From assembly GCA_023374025.1 (NCBI GenBank), contig SIJG01000036.1, positions 820,777 to 884,776 of the forward strand: a stretch of 64,000 nt of DNA. The letters are read 5' to 3'. Position numbers and translations under genes: made by a program. This document shows, piece by piece, positions 13,894 through 26,733 of the stretch. The notes beneath the pieces were generated by a model. That model worked only from the letters and a program-made list of their open reading frames with translations. It made no database searches and was not told the DNA's origin. Numbering within the stretch: position 1 is the first letter of the stretch; every line of letters begins with the position of its first letter. Source of the DNA: Heterodera schachtii. Taxonomy: Eukaryota; Nematoda; Chromadorea; Rhabditida; Heteroderidae.

Positions 13894-16800
13894 TTTGCTC
13901 TGACTAAACAAAGTTTCCATTTAATAAAACATGAGTAAAAACGTTTTGAAAAATGTAAGTCTTAAATAAACCAAAAGGTTGCTCAGTAAGAGATTTGAAT
14001 TTGCATGTTTCAGCAACAGCCCCACACAAATCGGCACAAAAGTTTACGGTGCCAAGATTTAATTTCCCTAATTGGATATTGGGGAGGGGGACCCTTTCTT
14101 TTTGTTACGCTGTCTTTGCTTTGCTTTTTCTCCGTGCCTGTTTTGTGTTCTGCTGCCGTTGTTATTTGTTGTTGTTGCTGTTGTGTTGTTGTCGCGCTCT
14201 TTCTAATGACACATGCGCTGATCAGCGGTTGCCAAAATGTAAAAGGGTGAGTTTGTGGCGATCAATCCCCGTTTTATGTATTTGCGTTTTCAGCCTAAAA
14301 AAGATTGATTTTCAAAATGGTGCATATATTTGGAATAAAATCGAAGAATATGGGGCGAGTTTAAAAAGGTCACGGGTACCAAGCCTTCACAATGAAAATG
14401 CGTTAAAATAAAGCGTGGAAAGAGTCGATAACACAGTGTTTATCAAAGTATGCAAAAGTCATCAAAACGAAGTCGCAACACGCGGAGAGCAAAACGCGGA
14501 GACCATTTGAAAGGGAGAAGCCCATGAAAAAACAAAGTCTCACGCAGAATGGTGTTTAAGAAGCAGTAAACTCTCGATTAATCAACTTTTGATGTGAATT
14601 TTTCTTGATCGGATATTTCGATACAAAGTTTTGTATGTAAAATAATTCAAATTGATTGATGTTTATGACACAATTTTCAATTAATTCAGTCCATGTCTCG
14701 GTGGATGACAATATGATCTGATTTACTGTCATGTTACAGTGATATTGATGGACACAAAAAAGCCCCGTCCGTCCGTCTTCCCCTGTCCCTTCTCCCACTG
14801 CCATTTGTCACGCGCCGCAGCCGACTGAGACTGACGCGCCGCTCTGTGCACCCATCGCACCCGGCAAAAGCCGTTTTGTTTATGTGTTTGTTTGTTTGTA
14901 AAAGTGCACTTGCACCCAAAAGACACGCAAAGCGACCTTCTTCAGCTGGATGGAGCCTTGGACATCGGGCCTTTTAAAATTGGGGGGATAAACAATTCCC
15001 AAATCCATCTTTTGTGCCAATTTTGTTTTGGGTTTTGCTTGACCACCTCATAAAGAGCAGAACCAGCAAAGATTAATGAATAAAGAACACGATGAAAATG
15101 TTGTTGTTTTTATTTCATGACAAGAAAAAAATATTTTTTGCACGGATGGGCTTAATGTGCCATAATGAGAGAACAACACAGTTACGCGAGAGCAGTAAGC
15201 TTACATGTAATTAAAGTGGTTTATCTGACATTTGAAATTGGAAGGCATTTTTTAAAATCAACAAAAAAAAAATTAATTGGAGATTTTCGGCCCGGATTTG
15301 GGATGCCATCATGATCAGACTGAAAATTGCAGCAGCAAGGCCCGCCCTTCCCGTTCCCTAGTCGCCCAAAAAACAATGGCCACCACGAGGACAGAGAGCA
15401 GAGAGGAAGTGCGCTTTATGCGGTGGGCAGACGTAGCGAAAGTGGGCGAGTGAGCACGGCGAAGGGGGCGTGTCTTGTGATGAGTGATGGAGGAAGTGAC
15501 AGACATTGAGAGAGGCTGAGCATCACTAAGGGTTACGGTAGGGCGCCAATTCAAACGCCTGTGAAGGGGCTTTAGTCGAAGAGAGAGACGAAAGGACCAT
15601 TCGTTCGTTGGGCGATGCTCAGCACAAGTCGAATTGTAATATGAGAGAGAAGTGATATTTTCCGAGAATAGAAAAACCCAAGACCGAGATTTTACACTTA
15701 AAAATCGAATTCTCTTATTAAATTTTAAAAATCATTTTTCGGTATTCTCCATATAAATTTTTGCCTCTAATTTTGAGTCAATTAATATTCTAAAAATTTG
15801 GGGATGGTTTGTCCACAGCGGTTGGCCAAATCGGAAATAAAAAGTGAGGACAAAAGGTGAAAAGTGAATTTTTGTTCAGCCAATTTTTTAATTTTCAAAA
15901 TTATAAATCTCGATTCTGAGATTATGATATAAAACGATTTTATTATTTTCTGGGTCAAAGCTTTTTCTCTAACATGATGAAAATCCTTTGGTAATAGAAC
16001 AGAGATTTTGTCTTAAAATTCAATTTTTAGGCTTTTTCTTTATTTGGAAAATATTTATATAGAAAATAAATAAATTTTAATAAGTAACGAACGCAAATGG
16101 GAACGAACCCATGATTAGAGTGCGGATTTATATATTTTATATATTTATTCGGCAGCTTTATTTTGATGAGAAATGCATGAAAAACCTCCTTTTTAACCGA
16201 AAATGTTTCATTTTAATGTCATTATCAATAAATTTTAAAAATATTTAAACGTTCGCAACAAAATATTTACGAAAATTCTTTAACTTTTTATCTGCTAAAT
16301 ATTTTGGCATTTTGAATTTTGCTTGTTTTTTGTGCAAAATCCCTTCACGAATTAGGCAAAAGTCCACCAAAAATCCCCGGCGGCGCCTGATCGGCCCATT
16401 TTTGGATTAAATCTTTAAATAGTTTCACTCCAAAATGCTCAAATTGAAAGTCGGCTTACCGGGATTCAATACGGATTTGTCTGGATCTCAATCCCGGTCC
16501 TTTTTACAAAAAAAAAAGCTAGGACCGAGACCTTGGAAACTCCTGGCGGGATCCCGACCCCATCCAGTCTCTAGCAATATATGCAAATTAGGCTTTATAT
16601 TGCGCTTTAATAATATGCTGGTTTTTGACTCTTTTTTATGCCTTTTTTCACATTTTTCGTGCCTATTTTAGGTGCCTATTAAGAAATTTTCGTGCCTAAA
16701 AGTCCGGGCTCTAGTAATAACTTTTGTCATTATCAAACAAAATAATAATTTTGGTATTTTTCGTTAACTCAAGTTTCAACTATTAGCCCGCAAAATTAAA

Positions 16801-17012
16801 AAAAATTCATTGGCTTGCAAAAAATATATGGCCAAAACCTCAAAATTCTTGAAATGTGTGTAAAAATAGGAGCAAACACCAAAATATGGGCCAAATTATT
16901 ATAGGGGGCAAAAATCAAAAATAGGGGTTTTTAGGATCGAAATATCTAAAATAGGGAATTCGAATAGGGCGTTAAATTGAAGATCAAGAATTACCTAAAA
17001 ATCCTCTTCCTA
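13894..17012. other. Intergenic DNA upstream of cbp-1
   Basis: No gene is supported. It lies upstream of the cbp-1 start codon, so it should contain that gene's promoter and 5' leader. A spliced plus-strand transcript is conceivable (GTGAGT donor near 14248, TTTTCAG acceptor near 14292), but no conserved protein follows. From about 16350 to 16712 there is degenerate repeat DNA, including 'GTGCCTAAAAGTCCGGGCTC', which resembles the end of the hAT-like element at 17686-18290. Confidence 0.5.
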
Positions 17013-17020
17013 GTCATAAG

Positions 17021-17677
17021 TAGGGTTATAAATTATATGGATTAACATATTTTTTCTGCGCATATGCTATCAAGAAAGGGGCTCAAAAATAGCATTTCTG
17101 CGTTAAAATTTTTTGGTTTGATGAAAGTTTTTAGTCCATATAAATCCATATTTTGGGGGTTTTTGGGTATAAATCCATATTTCGCCATTTTTGCGTTTTT
17201 AGTCCATATTTTGGCCTTTTTTGGCAAATTATCACAAGAAAAATGCAAAAAATGCGAAAATTACACCCCTAAATATCACTTTTAAGAAATTTTTTAAAAA
17301 TCACTCCTAAAAAAGAGAATTGTTTCGAAATTTTGGAAATTTTTTTTATGTATATTGTTCGCTTCCAAAAATTTTCGTTGACATTAGAATGAGATTATTA
17401 TCCAAAATTTTTGAGATGTATTTGGTTTGCAATTGTGAAGCAAGAATTTAATACAAATTGGCATTTTTTAATGTTAAATCCATTTTCTGGCAGTTTTTTT
17501 TTAGCGTATTTTAAGTTTGTTTAAGCAAATATTGAATATAAATACATTTTTCGGAATTTTTTAGGGTTTAAAGATATATTTTGTCAGTTTTTAGTCCATA
17601 TTTTGGTCCATATTTGACCATTTAAGCTTTTTTGTCCATATTTCGGGCTTTTTTTGTCCATATAATTTATAACCCTA
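17021..17677. mobile_element. Non-autonomous hAT-like TIR element, family A copy 1
   Basis: 657-bp element with near-perfect terminal inverted repeats (TAGGGTTATAAATTATATGG at the left, the complement CCATATAATTTATAACCCTA at the right). It is flanked by the 8-bp duplication GTCATAAG (17013-17020 and 17678-17685). Eight-bp duplications and YAGGG ends are typical of the hAT superfamily. The interior is AT-rich with many 'tttttagtccatatt' motifs and no transposase. A second copy in opposite orientation lies at 56642-57330. Confidence 0.88.
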
Positions 17678-17685
17678 GTCATAAG

Positions 17686-18290
17686 TAGGGCTTCCATTTT
17701 TAGGCAAATGCCTAAAATTTTTGCGCACTTAATACGCATAGATAAGCACGAAAAACGCATTTTCCGCTTGGTTTGGGGTGTCTACGATGACTTTTATAAT
17801 GCCTATTTTTGCCTATTTTGGACTTTTGTGCTTAATGCCTAAATGCCTATTATTGTGCCTATTTCGCCATTTTTGGCGCCTTTTTCAGGATTTTCGGAAA
17901 AAACCCTAACAAAAATGCAATAAAAATGAAAAATACACCCCTAAGAATCGACCTGAAAAAAATTGAGAAAATACACCCCTAAGAATTGAAAAAGAATTTC
18001 ACAAATATTGACCCCCAAAATTTAATTATTTTTTCTTGGTAAAATTTTTGGCTTAAAAATTGTCTTTATTCGAAAAAAACTTTAAACAATTGAAATATAA
18101 GTAAAATTAAGTGTTTTAGTTAAGTTTTTATGCGATTTCATCCTAAAAAGCGCTAATAAGAAAATTTTATTTGCCTATTTTAGTGCCTATTCGAGGATTT
18201 TTGTGCCTATTTAATGCCTATTTTGCGATTTTTTTCTGCCTTTTTAGGTGCCTATTTCGCGATTTTTTGTGCCTAAAAATGGAAGCCCTA
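17686..18290. mobile_element. Non-autonomous hAT-like TIR element, family B
   Basis: 605-bp element with inverted ends TAGGGCTTCCATTTTTAGGC / GCCTAAAAATGGAAGCCCTA. It sits directly next to element A and shares the duplicated octamer GTCATAAG (17678-17685 and 18291-18298). The interior is rich in 'gtgcctatttt' motifs and has no open frame. Family B differs from A in TIR and interior, so two different elements used the same target. Confidence 0.88.
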
Positions 18291-18298
18291 GTCATAAG

Positions 18299-19040
18299 TG
18301 TTCATTTTGTTTCCAAATTGCTGTTTTGAAAATTCACATAGATTCAACATTTGTGTTCACAAATTTTGATTGACCGTCTCCCATATTTACTTGCCCAAAG
18401 ATACGTTATTTCAAAAAATTTATTCAATTCTAATTTCGTGTAAATTTTTCAGCGTTTCTTCTAATGCACTGATATTAGAAATATAAAAAGCTGAAAATAC
18501 TTTACACTATTTTGTGTATTTTGGCTGATTTTGGAGCAAAATTAGCATTTTTGAAAATTTGAAATTTATTTTTTGGGTTCGAAATAAGTCGAAATGGATG
18601 TCAGAAGCCGGACCGGTCGGGTGTTCTGTCCAAAACGGGATCAGCAGACCTCGGCCGCTTTTCTGAGCCGGGCCGGTCAATTTCTGTAAGCTCGAGCCCG
18701 GTAGTTTAAAAATTCCATATTTATGCAAGTTAAACATCATTTTGAACATTGTTTGAAAAAGTATTATTAAATACGTAGTGGAAATTGTAGCTGTTCTTAT
18801 CCCAGCCGATCGCTCTCTCTCCAAATAAACAAGTGAAATTCTACAAATGCAAATTCTTTAATAAAAAAGAAAAAGTGAAAGATTACTCCGTGTCTCAAAA
18901 TCATTTATTTATTTTATCTGATTTATCAATTTGAATATAATATTATAATAGAAATGGATGGACCCGCTTCTTCTTCAAAATGCAAAATAATAAAAAAGGG
19001 ACAGTTTTTGTGAGAACATTTTTATACTCTGCGCGCGAGT
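18299..19040. other. Intergenic repeat-like DNA between transposons and GPCR gene
   Basis: No gene is supported. From about 18585 to 18720 there is a GC-richer block ('ccggaccggtcgg', 'gagccgggccggtc') that looks like a decayed dispersed repeat; similar 'cgaaatgggtgccgg' text occurs near 38510. The remainder up to the GPCR stop codon is probably the 3' untranslated region of that gene. Confidence 0.45.
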
Positions 19041-22000
19041 TCAAAAGCAACGCGACCTGCAGAAAATTCGACGCAAAATGCGCTCGAAGGCCAACCCTAA
19101 AATAAGCAATATTAATTTTATATTTGAAAATATTAAAATTAAATTATTACGAAAATCCAGCGAGAAAATTGTGTAGATGATCGGGTTCAATGCAGAGTTC
19201 AAGTAACCTTTTTGGGAGAATGAAAGTGTTTATTTTATGAAGCCCATTTGGTGGGTGGTTAAAAAAAGAGCCCATGGGCATTAATTACTCCAAGAAATAA
19301 TATTTTGAAAATTAAATATTTAAATTTAATAAATAAATAATAATTTAGTGGTTACCATTTGCCTATTTAGCAGACTTTTCAGCAAATTTGGTGTTTTTGT
19401 TTTTGTAATTTATCTATTATTGTTTTTTTTTCTGCTCACCTAGCCAATTAAAAATTTGCTCCATTAGCGGCGGAATGCTTTCGCATTTGTCTTTGTGCGT
19501 CAAATTAATGCAAATTGGCCTTAAAAGCGTGAGAATGTAAAAAGTAAAAATATAAAATTGGTTAAATAAAGTGACGAAATTCCATTTTTTATAATTTTTA
19601 CCGATACAAAGAGAGCACAAAAAAGGGCATCCAACAGGCGATGAAAGAGCCCTAAGGGACAAAAAGAAAATAAATAAATGAAATCTATTAAAACAAATAA
19701 ATTCCACCACACAAATTACTACCAAATCACTTTTTAGTCGATTATATTTCATTGACACGCGCGTTACAGTATCTAAAAAATGGATACCGTAATGATGGCC
19801 AACGTGCGCCACGCCTTCCGCTCGCGTCCCATTTCAACGGTTTCGCGCGGCCCGCGCTTCTTTTTGACGGCACATTTCAGTGCAGGGCGCGGGAATGCCA
19901 ACAGCTGATGCGAGGCCGAACGAGCTTTGCCTGAGGGAAGAAATATGAGACATTATACCGTAACTAAAGTTACAGTAATGGTCATATAGATGCAACTAAT
20001 TTTAAATATTTAGCATTATTGAGGATGGACATATTTAGGATTATTGATAATGGCCGAGTAAATGTTATTTCGGTATTTTTGTATCATTTTAAGGAGCTTC
20101 TAATTGCTCAATTAAGCTAATAATTAAAAATAAAAACTGATGTTTGGTCACAAGTTTAGCATCAAAAATTAATATTCTATGGGTAAAAACTCTGAAAAAG
20201 CTCTAAATTAACTTTTTAAGTTGATCAAAAAAGTCTTTTGCACCAAATTGATCAGATCACTTATTAATGATAATCTGTGGTCACCCAAAAATAAAACAAA
20301 ATCTGCAAAGTTTTTTCAAAAAATTCCTAGGGGGTTGGGAAACTTCTAAAAAAAGCACTAAAACGCATGGAAGGCTGTTGCTCAAATTGTGCATTTTGGA
20401 AGTAAGAGAAATGAGAAAAATAATTATGACAAACTTAAAATTATATTTCTTAACAGTTCTGCTGTATGACCCTGACTGTATATGCAATTTAAAATTAAGT
20501 TCAGACCGAAAGTTTGACGACTTACGTTTCCTATCGGAGTCAATTGACGACCCATCGGTGAACGCCGTCTTAAAAACATTTATAAATAATTAATTAATTA
20601 ATTAAGTATTCATACTGTACCTCCGCCACCATTTCGCCATCTTTGCAACAATTCGGCGTTTCCGAAGCAGTCAAATGCAACTGACTTTTGTCTCCTCGTC
20701 ATTCTCCGAATTTGCGTTACTCAGCCGTTGGTGCTGCCGCGCATTTTCCAATTTTAGCTAAAAAAATGCTCAAAAATTTAAAAATCAAAATAAAAAATAA
20801 TTATTTAAATAATTAAAATGCAAATGCGAATAAAATACTCAAATTGAACAAACCTTCACTTTTAATTTCGCGCCCAACATGTTGTTACTGTGGCTGTTAC
20901 TGTAGTTGTTGTTGTTGTTGTTGCTGGTGGAACCATTGGGCTGAGAGTGGCGGTTCAGCGGAGACTGAAACGGCGGAGGGGAAAATGCAAAGCGTGGGAA
21001 AGACCGACCATTTTATTGTACGACGAATTTAATTTTTATCTTTTCTACTAAAAATATGGAAGTGATTTTTTAATCGGCTGGAAAAGAGAGCAAATAAAAC
21101 TGGGCCCATTTTCTGATCTTTTCAAACTTTGTAAATTTTTGTACAAAATTTGGTTAATCGGTTGAATTTTCAAGGAAAGTTTAACTTTAAATGATAAAAC
21201 AAAAAATGTTTTGAGTAAATTCTAAAACCTTCTCTTCTGCAGTTGCCCCTTTAAAATAGCGTTTTACTGTACAAAAAACGGGCTAATGCTTAATTAATAG
21301 GGTTATACGGTCCCAGGTACCCTACCGAGTCCATACCCGGGTACCGACTCCAATATCCGGTACCCGATTTGGTAAGTCCGAATTCCCTGGCCCAAAATGC
21401 ACTAACAAATAAGCATGTGTAAAAATGCCGGTCCAATTTGTCGTGCCAAATGTGCCACATCGGTGGGGATTAAATGGAATTTCAATTTTCAAATTTTGGG
21501 TTTCGGCATTCTTTAACCATCACCCACGTGTTGTTGTGCAATTAGCATTTTGCTGGCCTTTGGTGGCACTGTCTCCACCACCGTTCTGTTCACCGTCCTT
21601 CTGTCCCTTTCGCGCCGAAAGCGTTTTTTGGCCGCTCGCATAATTTTGTAGTAAATGAGCATAATGGCAAACAACGGAATGTAAAAGGCGGTCGAAGTGG
21701 AGAAAACCTTAGCAATGGAACAATTTGGAAGGGTCATTAGCAAATTAATTAATTAACTATTAATTAATTAATTAATTAATGATTACTTGATAGGCAATGT
21801 CCTGCGAAATCAAACACACTTGCTGCTCCCGAACTCGTGTCACAAAATTCTCTGTAAAAGTTATTTTCATTACCAATATAAAAGTTATTTAATTAAAAAC
21901 ATTTATATAAAATTAATTAATTAAAATTTTAATTTAATTTAATTAATTTAATTTAATTATGTTTCCATTAGTTTTTCCCACTCACCATCCTTTAAGCCAA

Positions 22001-23986
22001 ATTGAGGTGCCAAGGAAATGAGCAGTGAAAGTACCCAAATGACCATTAGCATTGAAAAAATGCGTCGCGGTGTTCGATTCTGAAGCAAAAGGCAAATAAA
22101 TTATCTTCGAGATTTGGTCTCGAGATGAATCTGAGTTTTTTCTTCGGAAAAATCTATGCATTTTGATTTTTGAAAAAAAAAATTGAAATTAAAAACCCCT
22201 CGGCGGGGTTTACTTTTGCTTCAATTTTTAAATACCGTATTTAATAAATAAATAATTTAATTATACATTTGAGTAGGATATGTTGGTGACGGACCAATAT
22301 CTGAATATTTATTATTTATTAAAAGGGATAAAGACTAAAATTAAAAATTTGAATAATAAAGGAAAGGCAGAAATTTTTTGAATAAAAATGTGACAGAAAA
22401 TGGGACGAAATGTGCGGCAAAATGCCAAAATAATTGGAGAAAAATTGGCAAAAAAAAGTGGCATCCCCCGGCACCTGTCAAGTGCAATGGCCACCAAATG
22501 GAGAATGGACGAAGTACAGACGAGCACTGAAAGAATACGGTAGAAGAACAAATACGAAAGGGGAAGGATTACCGTCGACACTTATCCAAAAGTCACACAG
22601 AGTAACCTTAAAAGGTACAGGAAATGAATGGACAATTCCGCAAGACTCTCGAGTATTGCACTAATTAATTGGATAATTAATTAATTGGCTTACCCCCAAT
22701 TCCCACGATTGTCTCAATGTACTCAGAGCGCCCAGCGGAGTGACGATCAGACCAACCTGACAACAAGTATGGCTTTTTAAATGATGTAATTTAATGAATG
22801 AATGTAAGTGCCCTTTCAAATTACCATTAAATCGGCCACTGCTAATGAGAAGACCAAATAATATTGAGGGCGGCAGCGCAAATCGCGCTCAATTAGGATG
22901 GCAGTGATCACAAATCTGAGATATTTTAGAGCCGAATATTACCAAATTAACTAATGCAATTGCCAAGAAGCATGGCATTAATGGACGAGAAATGGCCAAA
23001 AAGGGGAAAAGCATATTTTGAGTATTACAATTAAAAAATATTAGAATAAATTTGAATTTTCAAAAGAAATCCCCAAAATACAAGTGAAACAACACGCACA
23101 AAAAGACCAAAAATGACCGAAGCGTGAATCGTTTTAGCGCTATTACTTAATTTGTCTTAATTGAAATTTCTTAAGCAATTAAATTGCGACAACAATAAAT
23201 TCCCTTGGAAAATTAAACTCACAAATTGCCGATCACACAAAAGATGATCAGCAACAGAAGCAGAATGCCAATGGCCACGCTCGGTGCCAAACCGAGCGGC
23301 TCGGAATGGTCGAAGAAAATGTTGCTGCTAATGCCAATGCCGACATTGTCGTGCTCATAGCTCACAATAGGCAGACGAGGCGATGCCGTGGCAAAAACGG
23401 ATGGGGAGGAGGCGGGGGACAGCGTTTGGGACAACGACACGGGGGAGTAAGCCTGGGAATTGGGACTTTTCAATCAAAGGATTCGCAACTGATCGAGAAT
23501 CTCATCACTATTCTTAGTTTGCGATGTGAGGGAAATTTTGAGTTTTTTGGATAAAGGTCATTTTTCGGTATCGGAAAATTGGAGAGAGACAAATTAATTG
23601 AAACAATTATTGAAAAACTAATTAAACTTATTTCTCGCTATTTAATAAAATTTTTTGTTCACCTCGAGCACAAAAAGCACTCCCCCAACGCCGCCTTCGT
23701 CGCCCATCCGCTCGGCTCCGCCACCGCCCCCTCTGCCTGGTGGGGTGTCCGTCGTGCCGTTTATTCCGCTGCCAATGGCGCCGACGTCCCAATCGACGGA
23801 CATAATAATAACAAAGAGAATAACAATACAAAAAGCAGTGCCAATAATTTGTGCCGCTGATGATGCGCTTCTTCTTCTTCCGCTGCTTCTGCCGCTCTCA
23901 TCTCCGCGTGCCGTTGCCGCCGCTTCGCTTCGGTTTGGCCATTCTCTGTGCTTTTGCTGCTCAATCGATTCGATGCGCTTTTTCAC
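19041..23986 (-). CDS. Serotonin-type (5-HT1/SER-4-like) G-protein-coupled receptor, about 18 exons
   Basis: Seven-transmembrane amine receptor. Minus-strand exons by coordinate: 23664-23986, 23223-23452, 22825-22915, 22694-22756, 22573-22606, 22475-22526, 22267-22300, 21986-22079, 21787-21851, 21528-21707, 20854-20964, 20621-20757, 20526-20568, 19788-19930, 19602-19651, 19440-19519, 19151-19207, 19041-19096. Visible motifs: TM1 ending VIGN; TM2 'SLAVADLMV'; TM3 'LCDFWISVD' with 'ALDRYW' (DRY split by an intron); 'CLISQDIAYQ' before TM5, typical of 5-HT1 receptors; an Asn-rich third loop; TM6 'CWMPFF'; TM7 'NPIIY'; and a short Cys-containing tail. Splice phases agree throughout except exon 20621-20757, which needs one extra base near 20692. 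The first exon has a hydrophobic stretch that may be a signal peptide and is the least certain part. A tyramine or octopamine receptor is less likely. Confidence 0.88.
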
Positions 23987-24599
23987 CTAAAGCTGCGGAA
24001 GATGGGTCACGCACAGACAGAAGAGGGACAGACAGACAAGCGGATGATGTTGCACTTTGCCAAGACTAATTCCCGTTGAAATGCTGTGCCAAAGTACAGC
24101 ACGACGACTAAATTGGCATGGATGGGTGTGTTAGAGGGCACTGGGGGAAGGGGGAGGGGAGGGAACGGAGGGGCGGGGGGAGATTAATGCCACATTTCAA
24201 AGGCATAAGCGCATGAGTAAGTGCATTGGCACTCATCAGCAGCAGCGCAAGAATATGAAAAAGAAAATGAAAAATGCCAATTGGCAGCGGAGAAAGTTGA
24301 GAAGCTCGAGAGTTTCGGTCGGTCTCGAGTCTCGCGGAAAAGGGTCAGTCTCGAAAGCATCACTTGAGGGAAATGCGCATTTTGTTCACAGAGAGAGCAA
24401 ATTGGGACTGACAGGAAAAGGTGAAAGACCGAACTTAAAAGGCGAAATTGGCAATTGAAAGAGAAGAAGCGCAAAAAAGGAAAGCAGGAAGAATTTGTGC
24501 ATGGAAATGGAACGAAGTTCAGCCAAAAGAACGAAAGAAAAAAGAAGCAATTTGGCAACAATAAAAAAGGAGAGATTTTTTATTGATTTGTGCGCAATG

Positions 24600-25335
24600 T
24601 GTCACCACAAAGCACGGGCACAACGGCCGAGGGGGGGGGGGGGGGGGGGGAAAGTGGTGGGTGTGAACACAAAGCAGGGGGAGAAGCAGAGGAAGAAGCG
24701 GACTGGGGCGGGGGGCAGCCGAGGTAAAGTAGGGCGGCAATAAAGTTCTTCGACCGAAGCAGCCGCCGCCGCGTCACCGACCGCAGCAGCGGCCAAAGCG
24801 GGCGCGTGGGCACGGATTGGGCGAGGGGAGGGGGTGGGAGGCGACGCGGACAGCGAACACCGGCGGGCGCGGGGGGAGGCGGCACAACCGCTGCTCCGCT
24901 GGCCACCTCTCGCGACAGCAGCGAGCGCAACATCAATCAGCACAAGCAGCAGCAGCAGCACGGCAAAAATTAGGAGGAGAGGAGAGCGGGTGCCGGCACA
25001 TTCCGCGGTCGCCGGAGGGGCGCGGGGTGTCGAAAGGAGGGGGGGGGGGGGTGAAGGCGGCGTCATAAAAGTGTGCCTTTGGTGGGTGTGCCGCATACTA
25101 CAACTACTAGTAGTACAACACATTAGCCACTTTGTCCTCTCGGGGCAATTGGGGGGGGGGGGGCGACGAACGATGGCATATTGCCACAGGGGGGGGGGGG
25201 GACAGAGCAGCAGAAGCACATAAAGGGGGGGGGGGGACACGACGGGTAAAGAGCGGCAGGGGAAGCCAATAAAAGGGAATGCCGAAGTGAGTGAGTGGGT
25301 GGCAAATGGGCAGTCGCCCCCCCCCCACCCCCGGG
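24600..25335. repeat. Poly-G/G-quadruplex-prone block
   Basis: Several long G runs occur on the plus strand, including 20 consecutive G at 24631-24650 and further runs near 25038, 25151, 25190 and 25227, ending in a C run near 25317. Such tracts can form G-quadruplexes and are prone to sequencing length errors. Confidence 0.8.
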
Positions 25336-26671
25336 GGCACCCAAATTTAGAATCAAAAGGGAGAAGAGGTTAGGCTTACGCGCATTTAACTTCCTTCACT
25401 TTTGATTGATGGTTTAGCTAATGATTCCTAATTAGAACATTAATTTGAAAAGCTAAATCTTCTTAATACCCGAAGAGAAAAATTTAAGGCATTTGCTTTT
25501 TGTTGTGGAAAAACAAATGTGTAAAACATATGAATTTGCTGTTATTTTTGGCATAAAAATAAAATAAATAAAAATTAAATTTATGTGAGAATTTGCTGCT
25601 TTCTCATTATTTTTAGCTTACAACAAATTAATGGTAATCAAAAAATGAAAAGCGATGGGAACAAAACTTTTATAGTAATGCCCACGGAAATCGGAAAAAG
25701 GAAAAATGGAGCAATAGCCAAGTATTTTGGTCGACTTTCTTATTGAGCAAATTCAATAATTTTATTTTTGAGTGTAATAAATTATCCAGTCGCTTAGAAA
25801 CTTTAAATGAGACCTAATTGGTTAAATTTGCCCGTAAAAAAAGAATTTATTATCCAAAAAACTGTCTATTCCGAAAGCACCGTTTGAATGCGAAGAAATG
25901 CCATGCCAAAAGGGCACTGACTCTTCGGGAAAGGCAAAGTTTGGTTATGGCACGACGGAACCATTCACTGGCCTTTTATTGGGTGCCCTGTGGGCTTATT
26001 CCGACGACTTTTTTTAATTTTCAGGGGAAAAGTTACGGCACTAAATGAACACACAAAAGTGCACCCCCCGGGGGGCATGGCATTGTTATCGTTCGTCGGT
26101 TGCGTTGTTTTGGCCCCCCGCTGTGCCACCGCCACCAAATTTCCGGGACGGAAATTTGAATGGAAAGTTCGCTCTGCTGGTGGGCAGGGGCAGCAAATAA
26201 TCATCATTTGCCATAAAAAAGGAGAAAATTTGCCCGTCCATTCCTGGCGCCGAATTCCCGGCGGGGGATGCGTTTTTTTGGGTGGTCCAGCGGAAGGGGG
26301 GCGGGAGCCGGGAAGGGCGGGGGACGCGATTAATTAGAAGCGCCATGGGGATTTGTGTGCCGGAATTGCGGGCCACGAAGACGGACGGACGACGGACCGG
26401 CACACCGAGGAGGACGACGGCATTATTCATTGCGGAAGCGAAGAACAAAAAGTGGACACTTTTTTGGGACGACGGCATTGGACGGGTCGGGACAGAAGGG
26501 GGAGGGGACGTATTGGAGGACAGAGACTTTTTTGGAGTCGGTGCCGACTTTCTTATTGCATTTCGGGGAGGTGGGACAGGGCGGGAGGGAGAAGGACTTA
26601 GTGCATTGAACTGTGAATGAATGGATTGAGAGGAGAGGGGGGAGGGAAGGAGCATGGTAAAAAGAGAGAGT

Positions 26672-26674
<3 letters not shown>

Positions 26675-26722
<48 letters not shown>
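26675..26722. repeat. (AG)n dinucleotide microsatellite
   Basis: An almost perfect AG repeat of about 24 units within a longer purine-rich strand bias that continues to about 26830. Confidence 0.95.

Positions 26723-26733
<11 letters not shown>

Noticed and set aside
13995..14411. Plus-strand open frame with a hydrophobic stretch, upstream of cbp-1
   Set aside because: The hydrophobicity comes from a TTG/TGC-rich repeat. No conserved sequence follows the candidate splice site.
16098..16130. Possible tRNA-like 'gaacgaaccc' text
   Set aside because: No cloverleaf with paired acceptor and anticodon arms could be drawn around it.
21300..21400. 'GGTACC'-rich intronic stretch that looked like a regulatory cluster
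   Set aside because: It resembles decayed repeat text seen near 16490 and lies within a GPCR intron; no known binding site is identifiable.
24602..25240. 212-codon minus-strand proline-rich open frame
   Set aside because: It is the translation of poly-G/poly-C tracts; composition alone keeps the frame open.
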